Positions 35,105 through 46,283 of a DNA stretch of 64,000 nucleotides are shown here, piece by piece. This stretch comes from Cunninghamia lanceolata (lineage: Eukaryota; Streptophyta; Pinopsida; Cupressales; Cupressaceae), in assembly GCA_027924645.1 (NCBI GenBank), contig BSBN01000888.1, forward strand, positions 13,275,001-13,339,000. Direction: 5' to 3'. Numbering within the stretch: position 1 is the stretch's first letter; every line of letters begins with the position of its first letter. Under the pieces are notes generated by a model that had not been told where the DNA came from, ran no database searches, and worked only from the letters and a program-made list of their open reading frames with translations. A program made the position numbers and the translations under genes.

Positions 35105-36574
35105 TGATGCAGAGTGGCACAAGGGAAGCAACATAGAAAGGTTTACTCTATTGTCCTTTGCCCACTCACACACTTCAACTAGCCTTGAACCAACCAACCA
35201 ACCAAAGGCACATACAAGGCATATGAAGGATTTGATGTCCAGACTATTGTCCAACCCCTAAGGCTTCTCCAACACCTTAAGACAGATCAACAAACACTTT
35301 CTATGCAGTTGGTTTGATCTCCAACTTCCCAAAACTCTTCAACCTATACCTTGACTAGTAAGGCTACTAGCCCTCCAAACTAGGTTTTCTCAACAAAACT
35401 TGACAAAATCCCAAAGGTCTAGGAAAACAAATGATGGAATTGAACACCCTTTAGGGGACCCTAACAAACCTCCAAATCTCGTACTCCAACTCTACTCTAG
35501 CAATCCAGAACACCTACTAGGTCTCTAGGCCTAATTGATCAATTTAGGCTAGGTTACAAAGCAAGTGCTCAAAATTGGGTGTATAGGTTAGGGGCAGGAA
35601 CTTGGAATGACTCTACCATCCCCAAACAACACAAATCCACCATTCATTCACTTACTCTCTCAGACTTTTGTCATTTACATCATCAAATTGCATAATTTCA
35701 GTCAAATACATAGAGATATTTGACCTAGGGCATCACATTAAAAATAGTAAACTGTATTTTCTTAGAAAATGCTTTTGGAATCAAGTAGTATACACCCCTA
35801 TCCTACATTTCACCAAGTGGCATGAAATTTCATCAGTGGAAATGCATTCTAGGGCCAAATTTGTGGGACTGCCCTAGAAAACAGGGTTTCTAGACCAGTT
35901 TTGAAAGAAAATTCAATAACTTTTGACTCCGACCACTTCAAGACCTCAAACTAGTTGCATTTAAACCCAAACTCTCTCTAGTTTCAGAAAAAGTACATTA
36001 GACCAAGATTTCAGTCCGTATAGTCTATACACAGCAAGAAAAATAGAAAAAAATAGTCAGTTTTCTTGATTTTTGTGCCCAAATTCCGTACAAAAACTTC
36101 CTCCTCCATTTTGGAGCAATATTTCCTCCATATCAACCTATCCCAGTCAGTTTACAACTTCTACAAGCAGTTTTAATAACCAAAATGAAGTTGCAACCGG
36201 TCAATGTGTCATTGACACCATTGACAACACTTGACACTATGGAGTTTTTTTATTTTCCAAAGGATGGTGATTTGTTTTTCTTGTCCAATGGAATCAAAAC
36301 ATCCTCCATACTCCCAAAACATGCTAAAACACACAAACAATCAAAAAAAAACTCAAAAACCAATCCTTAGACCTTCTAGGCCTAAGTGGCATAATAAGGA
36401 TCCAAGTGGACTAAGCATGATTGAGGTTTATATGGTCACCTCAATCATCTTGACCACACAAAAAGGACCATATACTCATGGCTAAAGCCTTATTACAATC
36501 AAAACCACAACTTTCAAAAAAAATGCAAACAAAGTGACTTTAGGAACCAAGGCGCTCCTAGGTGCCCTGCACCA
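35105..36574 (-). repeat. 3' LTR of chromovirus E (1470 bp, full length)
   Basis: The LTR runs from tgatgcagagtgg to ccctgcacca. From about 35806 onward it matches 41276-42045. The first 700 bp have no counterpart in the other LTR. No gene is visible. Confidence 0.9.
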
Positions 36575-36590
36575 TACACCCACCGTCAAA
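36575..36590 (-). other. PPT of chromovirus E
   Basis: tacacccaccgtcaaa on the plus strand is read as a purine-rich tract (tttgacggtgggtgta) on the element strand, directly before the 3' LTR. It is weaker than the other PPTs. Confidence 0.6.
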
Positions 36591-36596
36591 GAGAAC

Positions 36597-37985
36597 TCAA
36601 GTCTTTTGAGTTGGAATGCTGTCAAATGTGAAACCTGCCTTCTCAATGTCTACCCTACTCATCCAAGTGGCATCCTCCTGAGGTTTGTTTAGCCACTTCA
36701 CCAAATAGTCATGATAGGTGTGCCTTCTAGTTTGTTTTGCAATCCTCTTGTCCAAAATGCACTCAATCTGATTTGGAGATGAAGGAATGAGTTCCTGGAG
36801 TGTGTGATCAGTTTGATCTTCTTCAACAACAGTCTGAGGATCAGATCCTTTATAGGGATAAAGGTCTGAAACATTAAAAATTGGAGACAAAGCAATGCCA
36901 TCCGGAAGTCTGATTTTGTAGGCATTTTCTCCACATTTCTTGAGCACTTCACAAGGCCCAATCTTCTTCATGAGTAGCTTAGTGTGTTTACCTGCACGGA
37001 GCCTCTCCTTCTTCAGATGAACCATTACTAAATCACCTTCCTTGAACTACAAATCCCTTCTTTTTCTGTCAGCAAATTGTTTATATTTCTGAGAAGTGGA
37101 CAACAATTTCTATTGTACTTGTTCATGGACATCTTTCATGACTTGAACAAAGTCTTTAGCCAAGGTACTGCTACTTTCCAATCCTTTAACCTCCCTTAGT
37201 TCCAAAATACCCCTTGGGTGAGTGCCATAAACAATTTGGAAAGGAGACAGGCCGGTGCTTCTATTGACAGTGTCATTGTATGAGAACTCTGCCTGAGCCA
37301 AAATTCAATCCCAACTAGCACCCTGCTCCTTGGTTAGGCATCTTAGGAGGTTGCCAAGTGACCTATTAATCACCTCTGTTTGTCCATTAGACTGAGGGTG
37401 ATAGGCAGATGATAAGGACAAATTTGTACCTAGTCTCTTCTACAGTGTCCTCCAGAAGTGTCCAATGAACTTGGGGTCTCTATCTGAGATTATGGACAAA
37501 GGTAAACCATGTAACCTGACTATTTCCTTGAAGAAAAGACCTACTATGTGTGAGGCATCATGTGTGGTTCTACATGGGATGAAGTGAGCCATTTTTGAGA
37601 ACCTATCTACAACCACAAAAATGATGTCATGTCCATTCTTTGTCCTAGGCAAACCAAGTACAAAGTCCATACTTATGGAATCCCAAGGCTTTGAAGGCAT
37701 AGGTAGAGGAGTGTATAAACCTACATTTGATGTATGCCCCTTTGCTCTTTGGCAAATTTGACAAGTTTCAACAAACTTCCTTACATCGGTTGGCAATTTT
37801 GGCCAAAAATAGTACCTCCTAACCAATTCTAGGGTCTTATCAATACCAAAGTGACATGACATGCTGCCACAATGCTTTTCCCTAGTTATATTCTCTCTAA
37901 CAGATCCTCTTGAGATACACAACATGCTACCCTTGAAAAGATATCCATCTTGCAACAAAAAATTAGAAAAATCAGTATTATACCT
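36597..37985 (-). pseudogene. Integrase and chromodomain of E
   Basis: The zinc finger reads HFGIDKTLELVRRYYFWPKL and FVETCQICQRAKG. The core has WDSISMDFVLGLPRTKNGHD, VVVDRFSKMAHFIPC, SIISDRDPKFIGHFW and, past a stop, YHPQSDGQTEVINR, so D-D-E is intact. The C-terminal part has DLVMVHLKKERLRAGKHTK and FNVSDLYPY. It ends in a chromodomain: ILDKRIAKQTRRHTYHDYLVKW and EDATWMS. In-frame stops are at 37440-37442, 37305-37307, 37110-37112 and 37047-37049, and the segment is bounded by TGA 37986-37988. Confidence 0.93.
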
Positions 37986-39428
37986 TCATGTCATGGCCTT
38001 GCAAGAGAGGTATGGTTCTTTGAAGTCCTCATCTACTGCATACTGATCTTTGATGGCTTGAATACCTGTACTTTCCAATTGTATGGTCTGCACAACAAGA
38101 TTTCTCCTACTTAAGGCATCGGCTACCTTATTGGCCACTCCTTTCTTATGTTTTATGGAGAAGGTGTATGCTTGGATGTACTCCATCCACTTGACATGTC
38201 TGTGATTCAACTTTTGCTGCCTGTTCAAGAAGCTTAATGCATGGTTGTCAGTAAAAACTATAAATTCCTTTGGCAATAAGTAGTGTCTCCATTTCCTTAA
38301 TGACTGAACCATGGCATATAACTCTAGATCATAGGTGGAGTAGTTTTGTTTTGCCTCATTTAACTTCTCACTAAAGAATGCTATAGGCCTCCCATCTTCA
38401 CTTAGGACTCCTCCAACAGCCCTCTTACTTGCATCACACTCTACCACAAAGACCTTGTCAAAATTAGGTAGCACTAGGATTGGTTTTTCTGAAATTTTTT
38501 TCTTTAACAGTTCAAAGGCTTGAGTGGCCTCATTTGTCCATACAAACACACATTCCTTACCCCCTTTTATGGTGTCAACAAGTGGAGCACAAATGCCACT
38601 AAACCCTCTAATGAACTTTCTATAAAAGCTGCATAAACCATGGAAACTCCTTACCTCTGAGGCTGTTGTAGGTGTGGGCCAATTAAGAATGGCTGCAACC
38701 TTACTTGGATCCATTTTTAGGCTGCCCTTGGAGATGACAAACCCAAAAAATATCAACTCTTCTTGTAGGAAGACACATTTGTCAAGATTGAATCTCAACT
38801 TCTCCTCTTGAAGCCTCCTGAGCACTTGATGGGTATGCCTTATGTGGTCTTCCTTGCTGTCACTAAAAATTAGTATATCATCCAAATATAAAACAATAAA
38901 CTTGTTAAGGAAATGTTTTAGCACTTCATTCATCAATCTCATGAAGGTGCTTGGCGCATTTGACAAGCCAAAAGGCATGACAACCCATTCAAATAGTCCT
39001 TCATTGGTTTTGAAGGCAGTTTTCCACTCATCCCCCTCCCTTATCCTGATTTGGTGATAACCACTTTTTAGATCTATCTTGGTAAAATACTTAGCCCTAC
39101 CCAAGTAATCCATTAAATCTTCTATTCTAGGCATTGGAAATCTATACCTGATAGTAATCTTGTTGATGGCCCTGGAATCAGTGCATAGTCTCCATGTTCC
39201 TTCCTTCTTTGGTGCAAGCACTGCAGGTATTGCACATGGGCTAATACTCCTCCTGATAAGTCCTCTATCCAACAAGTCTTGGATTTGTCTTGCCACTTCA
39301 GCATTTTTCTCTGGAGTCAACTTGTAGGCTGCTTGGTTTGGTAGGGTGGATCCAGGGATGAGATCAATACAATGACTAATCTCCCTCTTTGGTGGAAGGG
39401 CATCCTTGCCTTCATCGGCTATCACATC
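37986..39428 (-). pseudogene. RT and RNase H of E (479-codon open segment)
   Basis: The longest uninterrupted frame in the window. The RT has HCIDLIPGSTLPNQAAYKL, LLDRGLIRRSISPCAIPAVL, DSRAINKITIRYRFPMPR, TKIDLKSGYHQIR, VMPFGLSNAPSTFMRLMN and the catalytic LYLDDILIFSD. The connection carries FHGLCSFYRKFIRGFS. RNase H follows with VVECDASKRAVGGVL, YSTYDLELYAMVQSL, FTDNHALSFLN and VADALSRR. All catalytic acidic residues seem present. It is separated from gag-PR by a single TAG at 39429-39431, and begins mid-protein. Confidence 0.95.
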
Positions 39429-41246
39429 CTAAAACTTCTCCAATAGTTCTTCCACTTCCTTTGGTCCAATCCTCCTAAGAGGTTGCTGTACTTTGACCTT
39501 CTTGGGATTCACATCCTTGGGCTTGATGACTACTACAAAACATGGCACTTTCTCTTCCTTGAGGTTAGCCAAAAACTTTTTTTCACCTACCAACATAACT
39601 GAACTAGAAATGACTTTCTCTTTGCAATCATCAATCAAAGGAGTCATTGTAAACTTTTCACCATTCTTGGACAAATGAATCACATTGTTCTTACCATCAT
39701 GTTGGGCACTTGTGTCATGTTGCCAAGGCCTTCCAAGAAGAAGGTGGCATGCATCCATATCCACTATCTCACAAAGAACCTTATCATGATATTCACCTAT
39801 CTTGAATTCAACCCAACATTGCTCTTTCACCACAATTTGTTGTTCCTTGGTTAGCCAAAAGACTCTATAGGGGTTAGGATGAGGCATTCTTTCCAATCCT
39901 AACTTAGTCACCATTTCATTAGAAGCCAAATTTTTAGAAGAACCTGAATCTACTATTACCTTGCAAACTTTTCCTTTCACCTTGCAAGTGGTTCTGAACA
40001 AGTTGTTTCTTTGGGGCTGCTCCTTGGTGGCTGGCATGATGAGGGATCTATTAAACATGATGCATTCTCCACTCTCAGGTGTTGCAGACTTGGAAGACGC
40101 TGTTTGGTAACTTGTGGTGCTTTGACAGTCCTCTTCTTGAAGGAGTTGTACTCTTCTTTCTTTCTGATTTGCAGCAGTGTTTCCCATCTTCTCCAGGCAC
40201 CTAAAGGACTGATGTCTAATCTGATTGCAAGAGAAACACCTTCCAGTAAACACATTGGGACCTCTGCCCCCACTTCTTCCTCTGCCATTACCTCTGCCCC
40301 TAAACTGACCCTTATCAGCACTATTTTTATCAGCCTGCCCTTGGCTGCCTTCTTGTGATCCGCCACCTTGGAATCTAGAGAAATTATCTCTATTTTGAAA
40401 TCTGCCCCTGCCCCTAAAGTTCTGATTTCCTCTGCCTCTACTGCTGCTGTATGAATCACCTTTTCTTCTTTGTTTATCCTCAATTCTCAATGCCATTTGA
40501 AAACACTTATGGACTGTCTCTGGGTTAAAGAGAGTTAATTCATCTTGAATGGAGAACTTGAGGCCATTAAGATACCTTGCAAGCTTCTATTTTTCATTCT
40601 TAGGCATCTTGGCTTTCAATGTCATCTTGTGAAACTCCTCTGTGTAGGTGCTCACGTCCATGTCCTTTTGTCTCAAGTTGTGCAACTTCTTGTTCAAGTT
40701 GACCTCATAATCCTCAGGGACAAATTGCTTCTTGATTTCAAGTACCATCTTCCTCCATGTAGAGATAGGATTCCTATCATCTTCTATCCTTTCATTTTGA
40801 ATAAAATTCCACCAACTCAAGGCTGGCCCTTTCATTCTTGATTTGGCAATCCTTACTTTCTAATTTTCTACCACTTCTTCACATTCAAAATAGTTCTCCA
40901 TTGCCTCAATCCAATCAAGGTACTCCTCTGGATTCATCTTACCAGGAAACATAGCTAAGTCTGCCTTAGTGTCCTTCCTACTCAACTTTCTAAGTGCATC
41001 TAGGAATTGTCTCTCTGACATGCCTCCTTGTGGCTCTTCCATAGGCACTTCTTCTTCTTGATCTTGATCCTCTTCATCTGAATCCAAGATGACCTCTGGC
41101 TTCTTCTTTTTGTCTTTGTCTTTCTTCAACTTTTCTATCTCAGCCTCCATCCTTTTGTTCTTGGCTGCTTGCTCTCTCACTATCTTTGCCAACTCGGCAT
41201 TAGTCACTCTTGAAGGGACTTCCTCCTCTTCTTCTCTATCTCCCAT
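39429..41246 (-). pseudogene. gag and protease of E
   Basis: ATG at 41244-41246 lies only about 25 nt inside the 5' LTR and next to the PBS. A charged coiled coil (ELAKIVREQAAKNKRMEAEIEKLKK-type, split by acidic DSDEEDQDQEEE) leads to a retrotransposon-gag domain with YLDWIEAMENYFEC, ALSWWNFIQNE and STYTEEFHKMTL. An RGG-rich segment (SRGRGNQNFRGRGRFQNR, RGRGNGRGRSGGRG) and a CCHC-like CFSCNQIRHQSFRC follow. The protease has VCKVIVDSGSSKNLAS near 39940 and ACHLLLGRPWQHD. In-frame TAGs are at 40860-40862 and 40587-40589. Confidence 0.92.
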
Positions 41247-41251
41247 CTCTT

Positions 41252-41268
41252 TGATGGCTCTAATACCA
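41252..41268 (-). other. PBS of chromovirus E
   Basis: The reverse complement TGGTATTAGAGCCATCA lies 2 bp from the right LTR. It is of initiator-tRNA type with one transition. Confidence 0.85.
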
Positions 41269-41270
41269 CC

Positions 41271-42045
41271 TGATGCATTTTCACCGAGTGGCATGAAATT
41301 TCATCGGTGGAAATGCATTCTAGGGCCAAATTTGTGGGACTGCCCTAGAAAACAGGGTTTCTAGACCAGTTTTGAAAGAAAATTCAATAACTTTTGACTC
41401 TGACCACTTCAAGACCTCAAACTAGTTGCATTTGAACCCAGACTCTCTCTAGTTTTAGAAAAAGTACATTAGACCAAGATTTCAGTCCGTACAGTCCGTA
41501 CACAGCAAGAAAAATAGAAAAAAATAGTCAGTTTTCTTGATTTTTGTGGCCAAATTCCGTACAAAAACTTCCTCCTCTATTCTGGAGCAATATTTCCTCC
41601 ATATCAACCTATCCAAGTTAGTTTACAACTTCTACAAGTAGTTTTAATAACCAAAATGAAGTTGCAACCGGTCAATGTGTCATTGACACCATTGACAACA
41701 CTTAACACTATGGAGTTTTTTTATTTTCCAAAGGATAGTGATTTGTTTTTCTTGTCCAATGGAATCAAAACATCCTCCATACTCCCAAAACATGCTAAAA
41801 CACACAAACAATCAAAAAAATACTCAAAAACCAATCCTTGGACCTTCTAAGCCTAAGTGGCATAACAAGGATCCAAGTGGACTAAGCATGATTGAGGTTT
41901 ATATGGTCACCTCAATCATCTTGACCACACAAAAAGGACCATATACTCATGGCTAAAGCCTTATTACAATCAAAACCACAACTTTCAAAAAAAATGCTAA
42001 CAAAGTGACTTTAGGAACCAAGGCGCTCCTAGGTGCCCTGCACCA
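41271..42045 (-). repeat. 5' LTR of chromovirus E, internally deleted (775 bp)
   Basis: It keeps the terminal tgatgca and then jumps to ttttcaccgagtgg, which corresponds to position 35807 in the complete LTR. About 695 bp next to the PBS (R/U5 side) are missing. It ends cctgcacca and is followed by TSD ttgga. Confidence 0.9.
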
Positions 42046-43133
42046 TTGGAGAAAATAGTTATATCATCTAGATAAACCAATACAAACTTGTTCATGATGC
42101 TTTGAAATGCCATATCCATGGCTCTCTTAAAGGTTTCTCTAGCATTCGACAACCCAAATGACATCTTTTGATAAGCCATAGTTCCCCATTTGGTTGTAAA
42201 TGTTGTTTTATACTGGTCTTCTTCTCTAACCAAAATCTGGTTATACCCTAAAAAACCATCTAGCAAAGAAAATCTTTTAGAACCAGAAACAACTTGCAAA
42301 ATCTACTCCATTGAAGGTAGTGGATAGTGATCTTTCAATGATGCCCTGTTCATATCCCTAAAATTAACACACAACCTAATTTCACCATTCTTCTTTCTAA
42401 CAGGCACCAAATTGGACACCTATGAAGTGTGTTTGATTGGAAAATAATGCTGCTCTAAATCATCTTGTTATGTTTAGTTTTCATCTAAATTTCTAGCTTG
42501 GGGTAAAGAGGCCTTTGTTTTTACCTCACTAGTTTTGCACCTGGTTCAAGCTCTATTGTATGCTCAGCTAGTTTAAGGTTAAAAAATTTGAGTTCGTTGT
42601 ACTCCTAGGAAAAAATATCATCAAATTCCTGACATAACACTAATGGATGCTTATCTTCAACTTTACATATGTTGCCTAACTTGAGAAGTTTGGCCTTGAA
42701 AATCTCAATTGATTCATAGTACTCCTCATTGATTAGTATGCTGGCTTTTTCTTTTCTCAGCTGGTCATCTGAATTGAAAATTCATTCCAAAGTCACAAGA
42801 CCCTTTGGTAGCTTATCTTTCCTGAGTTGTACAATTTGGTCTTCAAACTGTTGTTATAATTTCTGCTGATTACCAGCTAAAAACTCAACTTCTTCAATGA
42901 GAAAGTTTGCTACTTGGTCATCACTTTCAAACACCTGCCAATGTATGTTATTAATGGGTACTGATGGTCTCACAACTACCTTCAAATACTATTGTTCCTT
43001 AGTATTTTTGATTTCTTTCGGTATATCAAATTCATATCCCATGGTTGCAAGCTTATCATCTTGTTTGTTTTGATTCCTAGGCACATACAGTAGGTTAAAT
43101 GCATCAAAATCTTCAATTAAGTTCCATACTCTA
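42046..43133 (-). pseudogene. Tat RT N-terminal part with upstream linker
   Basis: The RT core reads VPVRKKNGEIRLCVNFRDMN, SLKDHYPLPSME, FSLLDGFLGYNQILVREEDQ, KMSFGLSNARETFKRAMD and the catalytic FVLVYLDDITIFS at the E insertion border. Upstream, toward 43133, lies a linker with AEHTIELEPGAKLV and KVEDKHPLVLCQEFDDIFS-type sequence. Before that is NLIEDFDAFNLLYVPRNQNK (about 43090), the C-terminal end of an RNase H domain. Stops occur in the linker. Confidence 0.87.
43129..43133 (+). repeat. Left TSD of element F
   Basis: ctcta matches 50943-50947 exactly. Joining the flanks reconnects the Tat RNase H reading. Confidence 0.93.
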
Positions 43134-43517
43134 TGTTCGCAAGAGACACTACTTCAAATTAACAAGTGTTGTCATTGATGGCAACTAAGATCATCCCAAT
43201 CATCTGCATAACACAATTTGTTTTTACCGGAAGTTAGAATCAGAATTTGTCTAAGTCTAGGTAGTTAGGAACAGAGCAGTAACAGGGTTCGGTATCTTGG
43301 TCTGGAACTCTCTGGTGGAAAGGCATGGTTTGCTGTGGATCCAAGGTAGTTGAAAACATTGTCAAGACACTCTAAATCTAGAGTTTTTTCCTCTAGTGAT
43401 GAAGTACTCAAAAGATATTAGTTTCTAAAGATTAGGTTTTAGTCTAGTAGAATAGACAAAAGAAGAACAAGTCGACTTTATGAATGATCTCAATTGTGGA
43501 TGTATAGAAGTTGTTCT

Positions 43518-43664
43518 TGTTAGTTGCCGTTGCACCAAAAGATTGACCTATTAATGCCTGATACAACCACTTGACTTAACAAGCATGGGAGGTGGTTAAG
43601 CCCTTGTCACAAACCACCGCAGCGCAATGCTAAACAAGAAGACCAAGGGTCACACCTTGCAACA
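43518..43664 (-). repeat. TRIM LTR, left copy (147 bp)
   Basis: This copy is nearly identical to 43722-43868 and of equal length. Differences include ccg versus ttg near the start and a few single transitions. Confidence 0.9.
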
Positions 43665-43702
43665 ATCCCCCCTCAGCGCAAGCATGGGGTTTGAACCTGT
43701 GA

Positions 43703-43720
43703 CCTCGGCTTTGATACCAA
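43703..43720 (-). other. PBS of the TRIM
   Basis: The reverse complement TTGGTATCAAAGCCGAGG adjoins the right TRIM LTR and sets the orientation as minus. It differs from the usual TGGTATCAGAGC by one transition. Confidence 0.8.
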
Positions 43721-43721
43721 C

Positions 43722-43868
43722 TATTAGTTGTTGTTGCACCAAAAGATCGACGTATTAATGCCTGATACAACCACTTGACTTAACAAGCACGGGAGGCGGT
43801 TAAGCCCTTGTCACAAACCACCGCAGCGCAGCGCTGAACAAGAAGACCAAGGGTCACACCTTGCAACA
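43722..43868 (-). repeat. TRIM LTR, right copy (147 bp)
   Basis: This is the partner of 43518-43664. The first dinucleotide reads ta instead of tg, a transition. Confidence 0.9.
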
Positions 43869-44595
43869 ATTCTTTGGGAAAATGGTGATGACCAATGTTA
43901 GTGGCCAACCTAATTGATGATTTGTGAGTGCAATTTTTGGTCTGTATCTCATATTATGTATGCATCTAGCCGACATAGCAGAGTACTCAACAAAGTTCTA
44001 AATGTTTTGGAAGCTAACTGGTAAAATGATTGTAGGTTATGTTGCGGATATATATAGCCAATGGAATTGAATGATTTAGTGTGTGAGAAGTATGCGAATG
44101 AGGTGCAAATGTGAGAAGAGAAGAAATCTAATATGTGATTGAAGGAAGAGTAGTAAGAAGAGCAGAGCAAAGATGAAATGTGTAAGATCAGTTTTTGTAC
44201 TTAACCAGAATTGAAACTCTTGCATGGATAGATGCTATTTACCAGTTCAAAATCTCTGTTATTCTCTTGTAATATTTTTATAGGCAGTGAGCCTCCATTT
44301 GAGCAGTGAGCCCGAATGCATGTGCATTCCAATTTTTAAAATACTTTTAACAGGGTATTATTTTTTGTGGGTTAACCCCCACCGTGGTTTTTCCCTTAAT
44401 CGAGTTTCCACATCAAAATCTTGGTGTCAAATGTGTTATTGTGTTGCTGCTCTTACCGTTATGATTGATTGTTTTCATGGTTAAGTTATTGAATTGTTAT
44501 TAAGTAGCAAAAGGAAGAATTAACTGCAGAAAGATACAAAGTTTTGTGACAACTGATTCACCCTCCTCTCAGTTGTCTGTGCTATTTCTAACAAT

Positions 44596-44609
44596 TGGTA
44601 TCAGATCAA
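44596..44609 (+). other. PBS of F
   Basis: tggtatcagatcaa starts 2 bp after the 5' LTR and is of copia initiator-tRNA type. Confidence 0.88.
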
Positions 44610-44661
44610 AGTTCCTTTCAAAAAGTTTAACAACTTAAGGAAGATCTAGGAAGGTAGTAAA

Positions 44662-45850
44662 ATGGATGAATATAACCTTCAAGGGCAACTCAATCTCATG
44701 CTAGATAATCTTGAGTAGTCCAAGGCAGAAGTTCAAGAGCTACAAGATAACCTCAAAGGGGTTGAAGACTTCATTGAGATTTTAAAAGAAAATTTGAGAA
44801 AAACCAATACAAAAGGAAACGAGAAACCTTTTCAACTGGGAAAGCATTATGAAGACAATGCCCTAAATGAGAAAACAAAGGAATATGAAAAGTTAACTAA
44901 AGAACTTACTATCCTAAAACATGAGATGGAAACTGGGGTGATGAGACTAACCAAGGAAATTGAAGATGGGAAGAAAATTGAAGAAGAGATAAATCAAAAT
45001 CTAAAAAAGAGATCTAAAGAATGCTGCAAATTAGATGTGATAGTTGGTCTTCTAGAATTTGATCTACAAGAAAGTAGAGACAATGAAAGAAAACTTGAGA
45101 GATAGATTATCACTCTCAGACATGACCTAGAAATTGCAAATGAGTATAAGGAGAAGTTCAAGATAAGCTCAGCTATAATTCAAGCACTAATTGAAGGTCA
45201 AAAAAAAGGTGATGACAAGCATGATCTTGGATATGAGAAAGGTGAAATCTCCGGATCCAGACAAAGAAAATTTCAACCAGGGAATATGAGAAACAAAACT
45301 AGAAACCTCTGGTAAGACAGCCTAATGCTCAAATATATCCATCATTCAATGGAAATTGTTTCAACTGCAATAAATTTGGTCATAGAGCTATGTAGTATAG
45401 AAACAGAGTAAATCAAAATGATCCATCCTTCTTCGGTAGATGCTTCAAGTGTAAGAGGTATGGTCATAGATCAAATGAATACAAAAATATGATAGTGAAT
45501 AATGCTAACAATAAAGGAATTAGCAATTGTTTCAATGGTTACTATTTTTCTTGAAATGGGTTTGGACAAATGGCTATCAAGAGGAAATCAAGTTTATAAG
45601 AAAAGAAATGTTCTGTTTTAATTGCAATAAATCTAGTCATATTGCAAGATTTTGCAAAAATAGGAGCAATGGAAGAAGAGGTCTGGTAAATAGAAAACTG
45701 TATGAGCAAAAACAAGACAAAGGCAAAAGAAAAATTGATGTGAATGAGATACAGAGCGAAATGAACAAGACTTGGGTAAAGAAAGATATAATAAATAATG
45801 ATAATGGGTCCGCACTGGAATCAGGTGCTGACAATTCCTCTGGGAATTAA
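44662..45850 (+). pseudogene. gag-like coiled-coil and zinc-knuckle protein of F
   Basis: ATG at 44662 opens MDEYNLQGQLNLM, then a long heptad-type coiled coil rich in Glu/Lys (to about 45200). A basic tail and four zinc-knuckle units follow: CFNCNKFGHRA (45358), CFKCKRYGHRS (45441), a degenerate one at about 45529, and CFNCNKSSHIARFC (45614). The knuckles fall in different frames, so frame shifts have occurred, and stops are present. The usual copia capsid (UBN2) domain is absent from the N-terminus. It presumably packages element RNA. Confidence 0.75.
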
Positions 45851-46283
45851 GTCAGGAGCTATGGCTCAGGGGGAGCTGCATTGAACATCAAATTCCCCCG
45901 GTCAGTAAGTGGGTGCCTAAATCTAGCACAATAAAAGAGGATATTTTGAATTTGTTCAGAACCTTTGCAAGGATTTCCAAAAGAAAAGATGTTGATATGA
46001 GAACTTGCAGAGTGATTCATGAAGAACTGTTAAAAATAGAGTAATCGGATAAAGTTAGGGCAACGCATTTATTACAACGCCAAATTAGGGTTTGCAAAAG
46101 ATAAAAGGTCCCTTGTTCACACATTTGAATCACTTTACATTTGTAGGAAATAAGAAGAGCATTCAAGCTGAAAATCTAGAGACTGAATAACAAAGAGCAA
46201 ATCTAACTGGTAATTGATCACCCCTAACCCCGCGGAAGAAAAAGGTACTTCTCTGTGAAGCTTTGAATCTAAAATTTGTTGAG
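45851..46283 (+). other. Non-coding spacer in F between gag and unknown ORF
   Basis: It contains an extra PPT-like copy (cagggggagctgcattgaac, about 45868) resembling the 3' array and a telo-box-like ttagggttt (46085-46093). No coding domain is visible. It may be the leader of the following ORF. Confidence 0.55.

Larger units (their letters stand above)
35105..42045 (-). mobile_element. Ty3/gypsy chromovirus E, 6.9 kb
   Basis: The order read leftward is 5' LTR (right), PBS, one continuous gag-pol frame ending in a chromodomain, PPT, 3' LTR (left). It has an exact TSD, ttgga. Every coding segment from 41246 to 36597 lies in the same frame and is broken only by eight stop codons, so the element looks recently functional. 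The LTRs are unequal (1470 versus 775 bp). Confidence 0.95.
43518..43868 (-). mobile_element. TRIM (miniature LTR retrotransposon), 351 bp
   Basis: Two 147-bp direct repeats (43518-43664 and 43722-43868) flank a 57-bp interior. Next to the right repeat, the reverse strand has a PBS, TTGGTATCAAAGCCGAGG. Next to the left repeat it has a PPT-like GCGCTGAGGGGGGAT. Ends are tgttag...gcaaca. The TSD is gttct/attct, and the other F LTR shows the empty site as ttattctttggg. It encodes nothing and would need an autonomous partner. Confidence 0.9.
43134..44593 (+). repeat. 5' LTR of F (with TRIM insertion)
   Basis: The LTR runs from tgttcgcaagagacac to tttctaaca. It matches 49826-50942 except for the TRIM and its TSD at 43513-43873. 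Short GCAGTGAGCC-type repeats lie near 44285-44315. Confidence 0.93.

Noticed and set aside
35112..35806. Separate insertion in the left LTR of E
   Set aside because: No TSD or element termini at the edges; a deletion in the right LTR at a ca microhomology is simpler.
43665..43721. tRNA-like B box (ggttcaaaccc on the minus strand) suggesting a tRNA-derived SINE
   Set aside because: Equal-length flanking direct repeats, PBS and PPT positions, and TG/CA-type ends fit a TRIM better; no A box or poly-A tail is seen.
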